From contig NZ_CP014145.1 of assembly GCF_001542775.1 (NCBI RefSeq), positions 1,364,001 to 1,428,000 of the forward strand: DNA of 64,000 bases, given 5' to 3'. Positions 8,760-17,416 of this stretch are shown in pieces; position 1 is the stretch's first letter, and each line of letters begins with the position of its first letter. The notes under the pieces were generated by a model that saw only the letters and a program-made list of their open reading frames with translations, was not told the DNA's origin and made no database searches. Made by a program: the position numbers and the translations under genes. Source of the stretch: Microterricola viridarii (GTDB lineage: Bacteria > Actinomycetota > Actinomycetes > Actinomycetales > Microbacteriaceae).

Positions 8760-9572
8760 ATGACCGAGAGCACAAAGCCCAAGGTTCGCGCAGCGCGCAA
8801 GACTGGGCGCCGGCACCCGCTGGCCACCGTCGCACTGCTGGCGATCGGCTTGGTATTCACAGGCGGCGCCTACACCGCCTTCAGCGCGAGCACCGCGTCG
8901 GCTGAAACCGACATCACCTCGCAGCAGACCATCGACGAGGGCAAGAAGCTGTTCCAGGCGAACTGCGCCACTTGCCACGGCCTCGAGGCCCAGGGCACCG
9001 GCGACGGTCCCAGCCTGATCGGCGTCGGCGCTGCCGCCGTCGACTTCCAGGTCGGTACCGGCCGCATGCCGATGCAGATGCACGGCCCGCAGGCCGAGGT
9101 CAAGCCGGTTCAGTTCACCGATGAGCAGATCAAGGCCCTCGCCGGCTACGTCGCCTCGCTGGCTCCCGGCCCCGCGATCCCCGCTCCCGAGCTCGTCGAC
9201 GGCGGCGGCAACGCGGCCAACGGCGCCGAGCTGTTCCGCATCAACTGCGCCATGTGCCACAACGTGGCCGGAGCCGGTGGAGCACTCACCGAGGGCAAGT
9301 ACGCCCCGAACCTCTCGGAAGTCACCGGAACGCACATCTACGAGGCCATGGTTACCGGCCCGCAGAACATGCCCGTCATCAGCGACTTGAACGTCAGCCC
9401 TGAAGACAAGCGCGACATCATCACCTACATCAAGTACATGCAGGACAACCGGTCCCCCGGCGGTTTCGAGCTCGGTTCGCTCGGCCCCGTCGCAGAGGGT
9501 TTGTTTATCTGGATCTTTGGTCTCGGCACGATTGTCGCCCTGACCGTGTGGATCACGGCAAAGTCCAACTGA
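8760..9572 (+). CDS. qcrC: Dihaem cytochrome c subunit QcrC of the bc1 complex
   Basis: 270 residues. An N-terminal membrane anchor (about 21-43) is followed by two cytochrome c domains with haem sites C69-A-T-C72-H and C163-A-M-C166-H, and a C-terminal membrane span (about 243-262). In actinobacteria this dihaem subunit replaces the mobile cytochrome c and passes electrons directly to oxidase CuA within the bcc-aa3 supercomplex. It faces the outside of the membrane. AGGAG lies upstream of the ATG; the gap to ctaE is 24 bases. Confidence 0.95.
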   Translation: MTESTKPKVRAARKTGRRHPLATVALLAIGLVFTGGAYTAFSASTASAETDITSQQTIDEGKKLFQANCATCHGLEAQGTGDGPSLIGVGAAAVDFQVGTGRMPMQMHGPQAEVKPVQFTDEQIKALAGYVASLAPGPAIPAPELVDGGGNAANGAELFRINCAMCHNVAGAGGALTEGKYAPNLSEVTGTHIYEAMVTGPQNMPVISDLNVSPEDKRDIITYIKYMQDNRSPGGFELGSLGPVAEGLFIWIFGLGTIVALTVWITAKSN

Positions 9573-9610
9573 TCTACGCACAGCAATGAAACAGCGTGAA
9601 AAGGAGAACC

Positions 9611-10690
9611 ATGGCACAGGACGATAACGGCGGTAAGGACTTGACCGCTGCCGATTCGTCGGGCCTCGCCCACGCGGAGGAATCCGCAGGCCTCGCCGTC
9701 ATCGCGCGCGACGCCTTGACCGACCCGGGACTGCCGCCGCACCACGAGCGCATCACGGACATCGATCCGAAGGCTGAGAAGCGCGCAGAGCGCACCGTCT
9801 ACACACTCTTCTACCTGTCGATCGTCGGCAGCGTCTGGGCGGTCGCCGCCTACATGCTGTTCCCGATGGAGTCGAACAACGTCGGAGACGTGCGACTGAA
9901 CAACTTGTTCATCGGACTCGGCATCACACTCGGGCTTCTGGCGCTCGGCATCGGTGCCGTGCACTGGGCCAAGGCGCTCATGTACGCCAAGGAAGGCATC
10001 GACGTCCGCCACCCCACCCGGGGTACGGAGGAGACCAGGGCTCGCGCCGTGGAGATCTTCCAGGAGGCCAACGAGGAATCCGGCTTCGGCCGTCGCACCC
10101 TGATCCGCAACACGTTGATCGGTGCACTTGTCGCTTTCCCGCTGCCGGCCGTCGTGCTGTTCCGTGGTCTCGCACCGCAGGACCAGAACCCCGTAGAGCT
10201 GCTCTCCCACACCTTGTGGGCCAAGGGCACTCGCCTGGCGCTGGACCCCAGCGGCGCACCGATCAAGGCCTCCGACGTCACCCTCGGCAGCTCCTTCCAC
10301 GTGATCCCCGAGGGCCTCACGGACCTCAGCCACGGCGAGGGCTACCTCGAGGAGAAGGCCAAGGCAGTTGTTCTGCTCATGCGCCTCAAGCCGGAAGACC
10401 TGCACGAGCTGCCGGAGCGCAAGGACTGGTCGTACGACGGCATCGTCGCGTACTCCAAGATCTGCACCCACGTCGGATGCCCCGTCGCGCTGTACGAGCA
10501 GCAGACGCACCACCTGCTCTGCCCCTGCCACCAGTCGCAGTTCGACGTCTCCAACCACTGTGAGGTCATCTTCGGACCGGCCGCACGCGCGCTGCCACAG
10601 CTGCCGATTGCTGTGGACGCCGAGGGTTACCTCATCGCGCAGAGCGACTTCACTGAACCCGTCGGCCCGAGCTTCTGGGAGCGTCATTGA
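9611..10690 (+). CDS. qcrA: Rieske iron-sulfur subunit QcrA of the bc1 complex
   Basis: 359 residues. The actinobacterial form has three N-terminal membrane spans (about 65-85, 98-118, 165-185) before the Rieske domain. The 2Fe-2S ligands are C285/H287 (CTHVGC) and C304/H307 (CPCH). It takes electrons from quinol to the QcrC haems. The start at 9611 has AAAGGAGAACC upstream; an ATG five codons earlier is less well placed. Its stop overlaps the start of qcrB. Confidence 0.95.
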   Translation: MAQDDNGGKDLTAADSSGLAHAEESAGLAVIARDALTDPGLPPHHERITDIDPKAEKRAERTVYTLFYLSIVGSVWAVAAYMLFPMESNNVGDVRLNNLFIGLGITLGLLALGIGAVHWAKALMYAKEGIDVRHPTRGTEETRARAVEIFQEANEESGFGRRTLIRNTLIGALVAFPLPAVVLFRGLAPQDQNPVELLSHTLWAKGTRLALDPSGAPIKASDVTLGSSFHVIPEGLTDLSHGEGYLEEKAKAVVLLMRLKPEDLHELPERKDWSYDGIVAYSKICTHVGCPVALYEQQTHHLLCPCHQSQFDVSNHCEVIFGPAARALPQLPIAVDAEGYLIAQSDFTEPVGPSFWERH

Positions 10691-12318
10691 GCACCGCAAC
10701 TACCACGAGCGCCCCGAACTCCACGGAGTCGGCGGCGAAGAAGCCCGGTGGTTTCACGGCCGCCGCAGCCAACTACATTGACGAGCGCACCAGCGTTTCC
10801 GGTGCCGTCAAGGAGTTCGGTCGCAAGATCTTCCCCGACCACTGGTCGTTCCTGCTTGGTGAGGTCGCGCTCTTCGCGTTCGTCGTCATCCTGCTCTCCG
10901 GTTCGTTCCTGACGTTCTTCTTCCAGGCCTCCATGGTTGAGGTGCACTACGACGGCTCCTACGTGCCGCTCAAGGGTGTGCCGATGTCCGTGGCGATGTC
11001 CTCGACGTTGGACATCTCGTTCGACATCCGCGGTGGTCTCCTGATGCGTCAGATCCACCACTGGGCTGCGCTGCTGTTCGTCGCCTCCATCGGCCTGCAC
11101 ATGCTGCGCATCTTCTTCACCGGTGCGTTCCGCAAGCCGCGTGAGCTCAACTGGGTCATCGGCTTCGTGCTGTTCATCCTGGCCATGGCCGAGGGCTTCA
11201 CCGGCTACTCGCTCCCGGATGACCTGCTCTCGGGCAACGGCCTCCGGATCATTGACGGAATCATCAAGGGCATCCCGGTTGTCGGAACCTGGATCTCGTT
11301 CCTGCTGTTCGGTGGCGAGTTCCCCGGAGACCAGATCGTCGGGCGCCTCTACACCCTGCACATCCTGTTGCTGCCCGCGATTGTCGTGTTGTTCATCGCG
11401 CTGCACCTCGTGTTCGTCGTCGTGCACAAGCACACGCAGTACCCCGGTGCCGGCAAGGATGAGCGCACGGTCGTCGGCTACCCGATCCTCCCCGTGTACA
11501 CGGCCAAGGCCGGTGGGTTCTTCTTCATCGTCTTCGGCATCATCGCGCTGATCGCCTCGCTGTTCACGATCAACCCGGTCTGGAACTACGGCCCGTACGA
11601 CCCGTCACCGGTGTCGGCCGGTACCCAGCCTGACTGGTACATCGGTTTTGCCGATGGTGCGCTGCGTCTGGTTCCGCCGGGCTGGGAGTTTGTGCTGTTC
11701 GACCGCACCTGGTCGTTCAACATCCTCGCCCCGCTGATCGTCATCGGTATCTTCATCGTGCTGGTTCTGATCTACCCGTTCATCGAGGCCTGGATCACCG
11801 GAGACAAGCGCGAGCACCACGTGCTTGACCGCCCGCGCAACGCCCCGACCCGCACCGCCATCGGTGCAGCCGGTGTCACGTTCTACGCGGCCATGTGGGC
11901 AGCGGCCAGCTCCGACCTCATCGCGACGCACTTCAAGCTCACGATGGAGGGCGTCATCCACAGCCTCCAGGCGATGCTGATCCTTGGCCCGTTCGTGGCG
12001 TACTTCATCACGAAGCGCATCTGCATCGCGCTGCAGAAGAAGGATCGCGAGATCGTTCTGCACGGCTTCGAGTCCGGCCGCATCGTCAAGCTGCCCGGCG
12101 GCGAGTTCATCGAGGTGCACGAACCCCTCGACGAGTACGAGCGCTGGCGCCTGGTCGACTACACCGACTACAAGCCGCTGATGATCCGTCCGAACGCCAA
12201 GGGCAAGATCACCGCAGGGCAGCGCCTGCGGGCCGGCCTTTCGCGCTGGTTCTTCGAAGACCGCATCTCCCCCGTCACCAAGACGGAGATCGAGCAGTCG
12301 CACGGAGACCACCACTAA
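10687..12318 (+). CDS. qcrB: Cytochrome b subunit QcrB of the bc1 complex
   Basis: 543 residues. It carries haems bL and bH and the quinol oxidation site. The spans contain RQIHHWAALLFVASIGLHMLR and ALHLVFVVVHKHTQ with the haem histidines, and the Qo-site motif is seen as GPYDPSP (the PEWY region is replaced by PDWY). The C-terminal cytoplasmic extension beyond the last span is typical of actinobacteria. The start is an unusual TTG that overlaps the qcrA stop codon (ATTGA), implying translational coupling. A strong hairpin terminator follows. Confidence 0.95.
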   Translation: MSTATTTSAPNSTESAAKKPGGFTAAAANYIDERTSVSGAVKEFGRKIFPDHWSFLLGEVALFAFVVILLSGSFLTFFFQASMVEVHYDGSYVPLKGVPMSVAMSSTLDISFDIRGGLLMRQIHHWAALLFVASIGLHMLRIFFTGAFRKPRELNWVIGFVLFILAMAEGFTGYSLPDDLLSGNGLRIIDGIIKGIPVVGTWISFLLFGGEFPGDQIVGRLYTLHILLLPAIVVLFIALHLVFVVVHKHTQYPGAGKDERTVVGYPILPVYTAKAGGFFFIVFGIIALIASLFTINPVWNYGPYDPSPVSAGTQPDWYIGFADGALRLVPPGWEFVLFDRTWSFNILAPLIVIGIFIVLVLIYPFIEAWITGDKREHHVLDRPRNAPTRTAIGAAGVTFYAAMWAAASSDLIATHFKLTMEGVIHSLQAMLILGPFVAYFITKRICIALQKKDREIVLHGFESGRIVKLPGGEFIEVHEPLDEYERWRLVDYTDYKPLMIRPNAKGKITAGQRLRAGLSRWFFEDRISPVTKTEIEQSHGDHH

Positions 12319-12330
12319 GGTGTCACCCTG

Positions 12331-12372
12331 AGAGGGGCGTTGGAGACGTGAAAACGTCGCCAACGCCCCTCT
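12331..12372 (+). terminator. Terminator of ctaE-qcrCAB
   Basis: A 19-bp stem with one mismatch (AGAGGGGCGTTGGAGACGT with its complement ending at 12372) and GAAA loop lies 12 bases after the qcrB stop. A short T-containing tail follows. Confidence 0.8.
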
Positions 12373-12413
12373 TGCTTTCCCCTCTCACGAATCGGCTTTC
12401 CGGAGGACCCGTC

Positions 12414-13267
12414 ATGACCCTGCCCAGTCTCGCTGCCTGGCTGCGCTGCCCACAGTGCGCGGAGCCGCTCACCCCCGGGAGCCGCTCGCCCTGGCCTGTG
12501 CATCCGGCCACAGCTTCGACGTAAACAAGCGCGGATTCGTGAACCTGGTGTCGGCCGGCAGCAAGATGATCGGCGACTCCCCCGCCATGCTCGACGCCCG
12601 CTCCGAGTTCCTCGGCGCCGGGCACTACGCGCCCGTGCGCGACGCCCTCGTGGCCGCAGTCGTCGCCAGTGGGGACACCCCGCGCCGCGTCGTCGAGGCG
12701 GGGTGTGGCACCGGCTACTACCTCGAGGGCGTCCTCGCCGGACCGGCAGCAGGCTCTGCCGCCCTCGCAATGGACATCTCACCGCACGCGGTGGCGCGTG
12801 CCGTGCGAGGTGCCCGGGCGCTCCCCAACGGGCCAGGCGGTACCGTCGACGGCCTTGTCGCCGACATCTGGCGCCCCCTGCCGCTGCGCGACGCCAGCGC
12901 GGAGCTGCTGTTCACCGTCTTCGCCCCGCGCAATCTTCCCGAGTTCCACCGGGCCCTCACAGCGCAGGGCCGGTTGATCGTCGTCGTGCCGAGCGTGCGG
13001 CACATCTGGCAGCTCCGGGAATCCGGCCAGGCCCTCGACATTCCTGCAGAGAAGGCCGAGCGACTCACGGCCGAGGCCGCCCCCTTGTTTGACCAGACCT
13101 CCCGCGCAGGAGTCGAGTATGACATCGTGCTCTCCCCCACCGACGCAGCCAAGCTCGTGGGCATGGGGCCGTCCTCCCACCACGCCGGCCAGTCCGCCGG
13201 CGACGCAGAGCCGGTAGACATTGCCGTCACCGTGAGCGTCGACGTTCTCACCTTCACGGCACGCTAG
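12414..13267 (+). CDS. rRNA guanine-N1 methyltransferase, RlmA type (reading frame broken by one missing base)
   Basis: The start at 12414 (GGAGGACCC upstream) encodes MTLPSLAAWLRCPQCAEPL, the zinc-ribbon start of RlmA proteins. The rest (ACASGHSFDVNKRGFVNLV, then the SAM motif VVEAGCGTGYYL) lies in another frame. Together they restore C-P-Q-C plus C-x3-H zinc ligands and 284 residues. The frames join at 12472-12480, where one G appears to be missing from CCCCCGGGGAG. RlmA enzymes methylate a guanosine in 23S rRNA helix 35 at N1, and some give resistance to macrolide-type drugs. As written the gene would yield only a short peptide or a version lacking the zinc ribbon (from 12455). A sequence error is the favoured cause. 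Confidence 0.8.
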
Positions 13268-13653
13268 ACAGCCGCGACCCTCACGGTCGTCTCGGCAGCG
13301 ACGCTGCTGCTGGCCGGCTCGCGCACGCTCGGCTCGCTGATCGCCAGCGACAGTCGGGGCTCCCCGCGGTGCTGAGGCCGCGTTCTGTGACCTGCGCTGG
13401 CCCCTAGTCGCTGGCCCCTCATCGCTGTCGTGCTCCTGCTGGCGCGATCAACATTGAGGTGCAGTCGGCCGACCTCGACCAGCAGCTGGCCGCACTCGAC
13501 CCAGGCGCCGAGCACCTCGTCTACTGCCGCTCCGGCACCCGCTCGGCACAGGCGATCGCCCGGTTTGGTCGTCGTCACTGGGTAGCCGCGGGACGAGATC
13601 CGCTGGCACAGAAATCCCCTGGCACTGAAGGCACAGAAAAGGCCCCATCCTGA
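13268..13653 (+). pseudogene. Remnant of a secreted rhodanese-like protein
   Basis: Two in-frame fragments are recognisable but lie in different frames. At 13271-13325 there is a signal-peptide-like stretch ending LLLAGS, where a lipobox would read LAGC. At 13441-13600 there is the end of a rhodanese domain: GAINIEVQSADLDQQLAAL and the active-site loop VYCRSGTRSAQAIA with its catalytic Cys. The central DVRTPxE region is missing. Rhodanese-like proteins transfer sulfur or bind thiols. With pieces deleted, this copy is not expected to work. The identification rests on the active-site loop; the lipoprotein part is weaker. Confidence 0.5.
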
Positions 13654-13671
13654 CGATCCAAGATGGGGCCT
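13640..13671 (-). terminator. Terminator of ctaC-ctaD-ctaF
   Basis: A perfect 10-bp stem, AGGCCCCATC/GATGGGGCCT, is followed by TTTTC when read on the minus strand, 18 bases beyond the ctaF stop. Confidence 0.75.
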
Positions 13672-13689
13672 GCCTGTGTTGCGTGTTGC

Positions 13690-14106
13690 TTAGCGGGCGA
13701 AGAGTCCGCGGTAGTACTCGTAGACCCAGCCAACAATGCTGACGGCCAAGATACCGACGCCGATGAAGCAGATCCAGAAGCCAGCGGCCAGACCGAGCAT
13801 GAACAGCGTCAGAGAGGCGGCGACCATGACCGGCCACCAGCTCCACGGGCTGAAGAAGCCGAGCTCGGCGTCGCCATCATCGATGTTCGAGTCGAGACGG
13901 TCCTCGGGCAGTTCACCGCCCTGGGCCGCGTAGACGCGGTCCAGGTAGAAGGCGATGAAGCCGGTGAGAACACCACAGAGGGCGATCGCGATGGTGCCCA
14001 CCCACTCGAGGTGACCGAAGTCGATGACAGACCAGACGCCGTAGATCGCAGCGACGACGACGAAGAAGACCGTCAGGATCCAGAGAAGAACGGAATTGAC
14101 GCGCAT
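13690..14106 (-). CDS. ctaF: Cytochrome c oxidase subunit IV CtaF (actinobacterial)
   Basis: 138 residues with four predicted membrane spans (about 4-24, 34-55, 86-106, 108-128). This small subunit is specific to actinobacterial aa3 oxidases and is needed for a stable bcc-aa3 supercomplex. The motif FFSPWSWWPVMVAASL is typical. Its ATG overlaps the ctaD stop (TAATG), so it is translationally coupled. Confidence 0.93.
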   Translation of the reverse strand: MRVNSVLLWILTVFFVVVAAIYGVWSVIDFGHLEWVGTIAIALCGVLTGFIAFYLDRVYAAQGGELPEDRLDSNIDDGDAELGFFSPWSWWPVMVAASLTLFMLGLAAGFWICFIGVGILAVSIVGWVYEYYRGLFAR

Positions 14107-15833
14107 TACTTGATCCTCTCCGTGCCGGCGTCGAAGGTGGGCGCATCGGGTGCGTCCTTAGCCGGACCGATACCAATCGGCAGGGCTGCCTCGGGGTGGT
14201 TCAGGTCGAAGGCGGGGCGCTCAGAGCGGATCCGCGGGATCGACGTGAAGTTGTGACGCGGCGGCGGGCACGAGGTGGCCCACTCCAGCGATCCGCCGTA
14301 ACCCCAGGGGTCGTTGACGGTGACCTTCGGAGCGTTACGCGCGGTGATGTACACGTTCAGGAAGAACGGGATCATCGAGGCGGCAAGCACCATAGAGCCG
14401 ATGGTGGAGAGCTCGTTCATCCAGGTGAAGCCATCGCTCGGCAGGTAGCTGGCGTAGCGGCGGGGCATGCCCACAACGCCGAGCCAGTGCTGCACGAGGA
14501 AGGTCGTGTGGAAGCCGAGGAACAGCAGCCAGAAGTGCCACTTGCCCAGACGCTCGTTGAGCATCTTTCCGGTCCACTTGGGCCACCAGAAGTAGAAGCC
14601 ACTGAACATGGCGAACACGACGGTGCCGAAGACGACGTAGTGGAAGTGGGCGACGACGAAGTAGGTGTCAGAGACGTGGAAGTCCAGCGGCGGCGAAGCC
14701 AGGATGACACCGGTGAGGCCACCGAAGGTGAAGGTCACGAGGAAGCCGATGGCCCAGAGCATGGGCGTCTCGAAGGTCAGCGACCCTCGCCACATGGTTC
14801 CGATCCAGTTGAAGATCTTCACACCCGTCGGAACCGCGATGAGCATTGTCATCAGCGAGAAGAACGGCAGCAGCACGGAGCCGGTGACGTACATGTGGTG
14901 AGCCCACACGGTCACGGACAGTGCGGCGATCGCGATCGTCGCGTAGACCAGGGTCTTGTATCCGAAGATCGGCTTGCGGCTGAACACCGGGAAGACCTCG
15001 GAGACAATGCCGAAGAACGGCAGCGCGATGATGTACACCTCGGGGTGACCGAAGAACCAGAACAGGTGCTGCCACAGGATGACGCCACCATTGGCCGGGT
15101 CATAGATATGCATGCCGAAGACGCGGTCACCAGCGGCTGCCAGCATGGCTGCGGCGAGAACCGGGAAGGCCATCAGGACGAGGATCGAGGTGACCAGCGT
15201 GTTCCAGGTGAAGATCGGCATACGGAACATCGTCATGCCCGGGGCGCGCATCGTGATGATGGTGGTGATGAAGTTCACCGCACCGAGGATCGTTCCGAAA
15301 CCGCTCAAGCCGAGGCCGAGCATCCAGAGGTTGCCGCCAAGACCCGGCGAGAACGTCGTCGACGCCAGGGGCTGGTAGGCGAACCATCCGAAGGATGCCG
15401 CACCCTGCGGGGTGAGGAATCCGGCGACCGCCATGAGGCTACCGAAGCTGAACAGCCAGTAGGCGAACGCGTTCAGACGCGGGAACGCGACATCCGGCGC
15501 ACCGATCTGCAACGGCATGAGCACATTGGCGAAACCGGCGAACAGGGGCGTCGCGAACATGAGCAGCATGATCGTGCCGTGCATGGTGAAGAGCTGGTTG
15601 TACTGCTCCTTGGTGGCCACGATCTCGAGGCCCGGAGCGAACAGCTGCGCGCGGATGATGAGGGCCATCACGCCGCCGATGCAGAAGTAGATGAACGAGG
15701 TGATCAGGTACAGGTACCCGATGACCTTGTGGTCGGTGGAGGTGATCCACTTGACCAAGATGTTGCCCTTGCGCTCGACCTTCGGTGCGCCGAATGGCGC
15801 CGAGGTCGGTGCGGGTGCTGTGGTGGTGCTCAT
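14106..15833 (-). CDS. ctaD: Cytochrome c oxidase subunit I CtaD
   Basis: 575 residues, twelve membrane spans. It holds haem a and the haem a3-CuB site where O2 is reduced. Visible landmarks are [13 protein letters not shown] at the N-terminus, HGTIMLLMF with the haem a ligand, [19 protein letters not shown] with the CuB His and cross-linked Tyr region, [10 protein letters not shown], and [13 protein letters not shown] with the haem ligands. The ctaC stop lies three bases upstream of its start, so ctaC-ctaD-ctaF form one operon, convergent with the qcr operon. Confidence 0.97.
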   Translation of the reverse strand: MSTTTAPAPTSAPFGAPKVERKGNILVKWITSTDHKVIGYLYLITSFIYFCIGGVMALIIRAQLFAPGLEIVATKEQYNQLFTMHGTIMLLMFATPLFAGFANVLMPLQIGAPDVAFPRLNAFAYWLFSFGSLMAVAGFLTPQGAASFGWFAYQPLASTTFSPGLGGNLWMLGLGLSGFGTILGAVNFITTIITMRAPGMTMFRMPIFTWNTLVTSILVLMAFPVLAAAMLAAAGDRVFGMHIYDPANGGVILWQHLFWFFGHPEVYIIALPFFGIVSEVFPVFSRKPIFGYKTLVYATIAIAALSVTVWAHHMYVTGSVLLPFFSLMTMLIAVPTGVKIFNWIGTMWRGSLTFETPMLWAIGFLVTFTFGGLTGVILASPPLDFHVSDTYFVVAHFHYVVFGTVVFAMFSGFYFWWPKWTGKMLNERLGKWHFWLLFLGFHTTFLVQHWLGVVGMPRRYASYLPSDGFTWMNELSTIGSMVLAASMIPFFLNVYITARNAPKVTVNDPWGYGGSLEWATSCPPPRHNFTSIPRIRSERPAFDLNHPEAALPIGIGPAKDAPDAPTFDAGTERIK

Positions 15834-15836
15834 GGC

Positions 15837-16724
15837 CTAGTGTTCCTCCTTGAGCTCGGGCGCCCCGGTACCCGGCAGGTTCTGGTTGCGGTCGAATTCG
15901 AAGCCGAGCTGGCCTTCCTGACCGGCGTCGCGCAGGGACTGGATGTAGTCGTCGTACTTGGCCTGAGAAACGACCTCGACGTTGAAGAGCATGAGCGAGT
16001 GGTACTCGCCACACAGCTCGGCACACTTGCCCTTGTAGGTGCCCTCCTTGGTGGGGGTCACGTACATGTAGTTGGACTTGCCGGGGAACATGTCCTTCTT
16101 GTACAAGAAGTCGATGACCCAGAAAGAGTGGATGACGTCGCGGCTGTCGAGACGGATCTCGATCTTCTTGTCCACCGGGAGCACGAGGGTCGGCAGAGCC
16201 GCCTCGTCGATCGCGCCGGGCTCTCCGCCATCTGCAGGCTGGGCCTGGATGCCGGGAGAGTAGACGTCCTCATCCGTGTAGTTGAAGTCCCATGCCCACT
16301 GCTTGGCCATGACCTGCACCTTGACATCGGGCTCGGCGTACGGTGCCTCGATTGCCGCCTGGTCACGCGCGGTGAAGGCGAAGAAGCCCAGCACGAGGAT
16401 CAGGGGCACGATCGTGTAGAAGATCTCGATCGGCATGTTGTAGCGCAGCTGGACGGGGAGACCCGTCTGACCCTTGCGACGGCGGTAAACGATGACGGCC
16501 CAGATGATGAGCCCCCATGTGATGAGGCCCACAATGAGCAGGACGATCCAGGATGTGGTCCACAGACCAGACACCATTGAGGTGTTCGACGTGACAGGGT
16601 TTTCACCCTCCACGAATCCGGGGAGAAAACCGTTGAGCTGTGCCTGGGTACACCCGGCAAGAACTACGGCTAACGTCGCTGCGATTGGAATTGCAGCCCA
16701 TCGGAGTCGGCGATTGTTGCGCAC
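15837..16724 (-). CDS. ctaC: Cytochrome c oxidase subunit II CtaC
   Basis: 295 residues. A lipoprotein signal (VLAGC, C25) and two membrane spans (about 56-78 and 98-118) precede the external cupredoxin domain. The CuA ligands are H199, C234, C238, H242 and M245 in KCAELCGEYHSLML. It accepts electrons from QcrC. The start is a GTG at 16724 with AAAGGTCACC upstream. It is first in ctaC-ctaD-ctaF. Confidence 0.96.
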   Translation of the reverse strand: MRNNRRLRWAAIPIAATLAVVLAGCTQAQLNGFLPGFVEGENPVTSNTSMVSGLWTTSWIVLLIVGLITWGLIIWAVIVYRRRKGQTGLPVQLRYNMPIEIFYTIVPLILVLGFFAFTARDQAAIEAPYAEPDVKVQVMAKQWAWDFNYTDEDVYSPGIQAQPADGGEPGAIDEAALPTLVLPVDKKIEIRLDSRDVIHSFWVIDFLYKKDMFPGKSNYMYVTPTKEGTYKGKCAELCGEYHSLMLFNVEVVSQAKYDDYIQSLRDAGQEGQLGFEFDRNQNLPGTGAPELKEEH

Positions 16725-16877
16725 CGGTGACCTTTCGGGAGACTCGAAGACGCTTCACAGGGAAGTGCCATTGACCGTTTCTACCCTACTCCGCTCTGGC
16801 CCGCACATTGTGCATTTACACTGCCTTACCCCGGCCAATTCCCAAGAAACCCGGGTAGAAGTCGCTTAAAACACCTT

Positions 16878-16905
16878 GGGAGGACATCCGCTTGGATGCC
16901 CTCCC
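16878..16905 (-). terminator. Terminator of erpA
   Basis: A 12-bp stem with one mismatch (GGGAGGaCATCC/GGATGcCCTCCC) and 4-base loop. Read on the minus strand it is followed by AAGGTGTTTT, about 45 bases beyond the erpA stop. Confidence 0.65.
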
Positions 16906-16951
16906 GAGGAAGATGCGTTATAACTCGCGCCGACTGTGGCGCTGGAGACGC

Positions 16952-17305
16952 TTAGTGGAACGAGTCGCCGCAGGCGCAGCTGTCGCCGGCGTTGGGGTTG
17001 TCGATGGTGAAACCCTGCTTCTGGATGGTGTCCTCGAAGTCGATCGAGGCGCCGTCCAGGTAGGGCACGCTCATCTTGTCGACGATGACCTCGACGCCGT
17101 CGTAGTCGACGACCGCGTCACCGTCGAGCATGCGCTCGTCGAAGTAGAGCTGGTAGATCAGGCCGGAACAGCCACCGGGCTGCACGGCAACGCGCAGGCG
17201 CAGGTCGTCGCGCCCTTCCTGCGTGAGCAGGCTCTTCACCTTGGCGGCGGCCGCCTCTGAGAGACCGACCTTGTGCTCGATCGTCGGTGTGCTTGTCTCG
17301 GTCAT
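16952..17305 (-). CDS. erpA: Iron-sulfur cluster insertion protein ErpA (HesB/IscA family)
   Basis: 117 residues. A-type carriers take an Fe-S cluster from the SUF machinery to target proteins. The three conserved cysteines are C46 (GGCSG) and C110/C112 (SCACGDSFH). The start at 17305 has GGGAGCAGC upstream. Its position near the oxidase and Rieske genes fits, but does not prove, a role in maturing respiratory Fe-S proteins. Confidence 0.93.
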   Translation of the reverse strand: MTETSTPTIEHKVGLSEAAAAKVKSLLTQEGRDDLRLRVAVQPGGCSGLIYQLYFDERMLDGDAVVDYDGVEVIVDKMSVPYLDGASIDFEDTIQKQGFTIDNPNAGDSCACGDSFH

Positions 17306-17315
17306 GCTGCTCCCT

Positions 17316-17345
17316 GTTTCTGAGGCCCAAGTTTCTGAGGCCCAA
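17316..17345. repeat. 15-bp tandem duplication in erpA upstream region
   Basis: GTTTCTGAGGCCCAA occurs twice head to tail immediately upstream of the erpA ribosome binding site. It looks like a small slippage duplication in the leader. Confidence 0.85.
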
Positions 17346-17416
17346 TGGGCGTCGGGGACCTGGTGGTCTTGAAATCTACTGAGATTCTACCTGCGTCAAC
17401 CCCGAAGGGCCTGTGC

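Noticed and set aside
12472..12480. Programmed -1 frameshift in rlmA
   Set aside because: The same single missing G after C-runs breaks four other unrelated genes, so a common sequence error explains it better than programmed shifting.
14196..16580. 794-codon plus-strand open frame opposite ctaD and ctaC
   Set aside because: Antisense shadow of high-GC coding sequence, rich in Arg/Glu/His with no domain; the minus-strand oxidase genes are certain.
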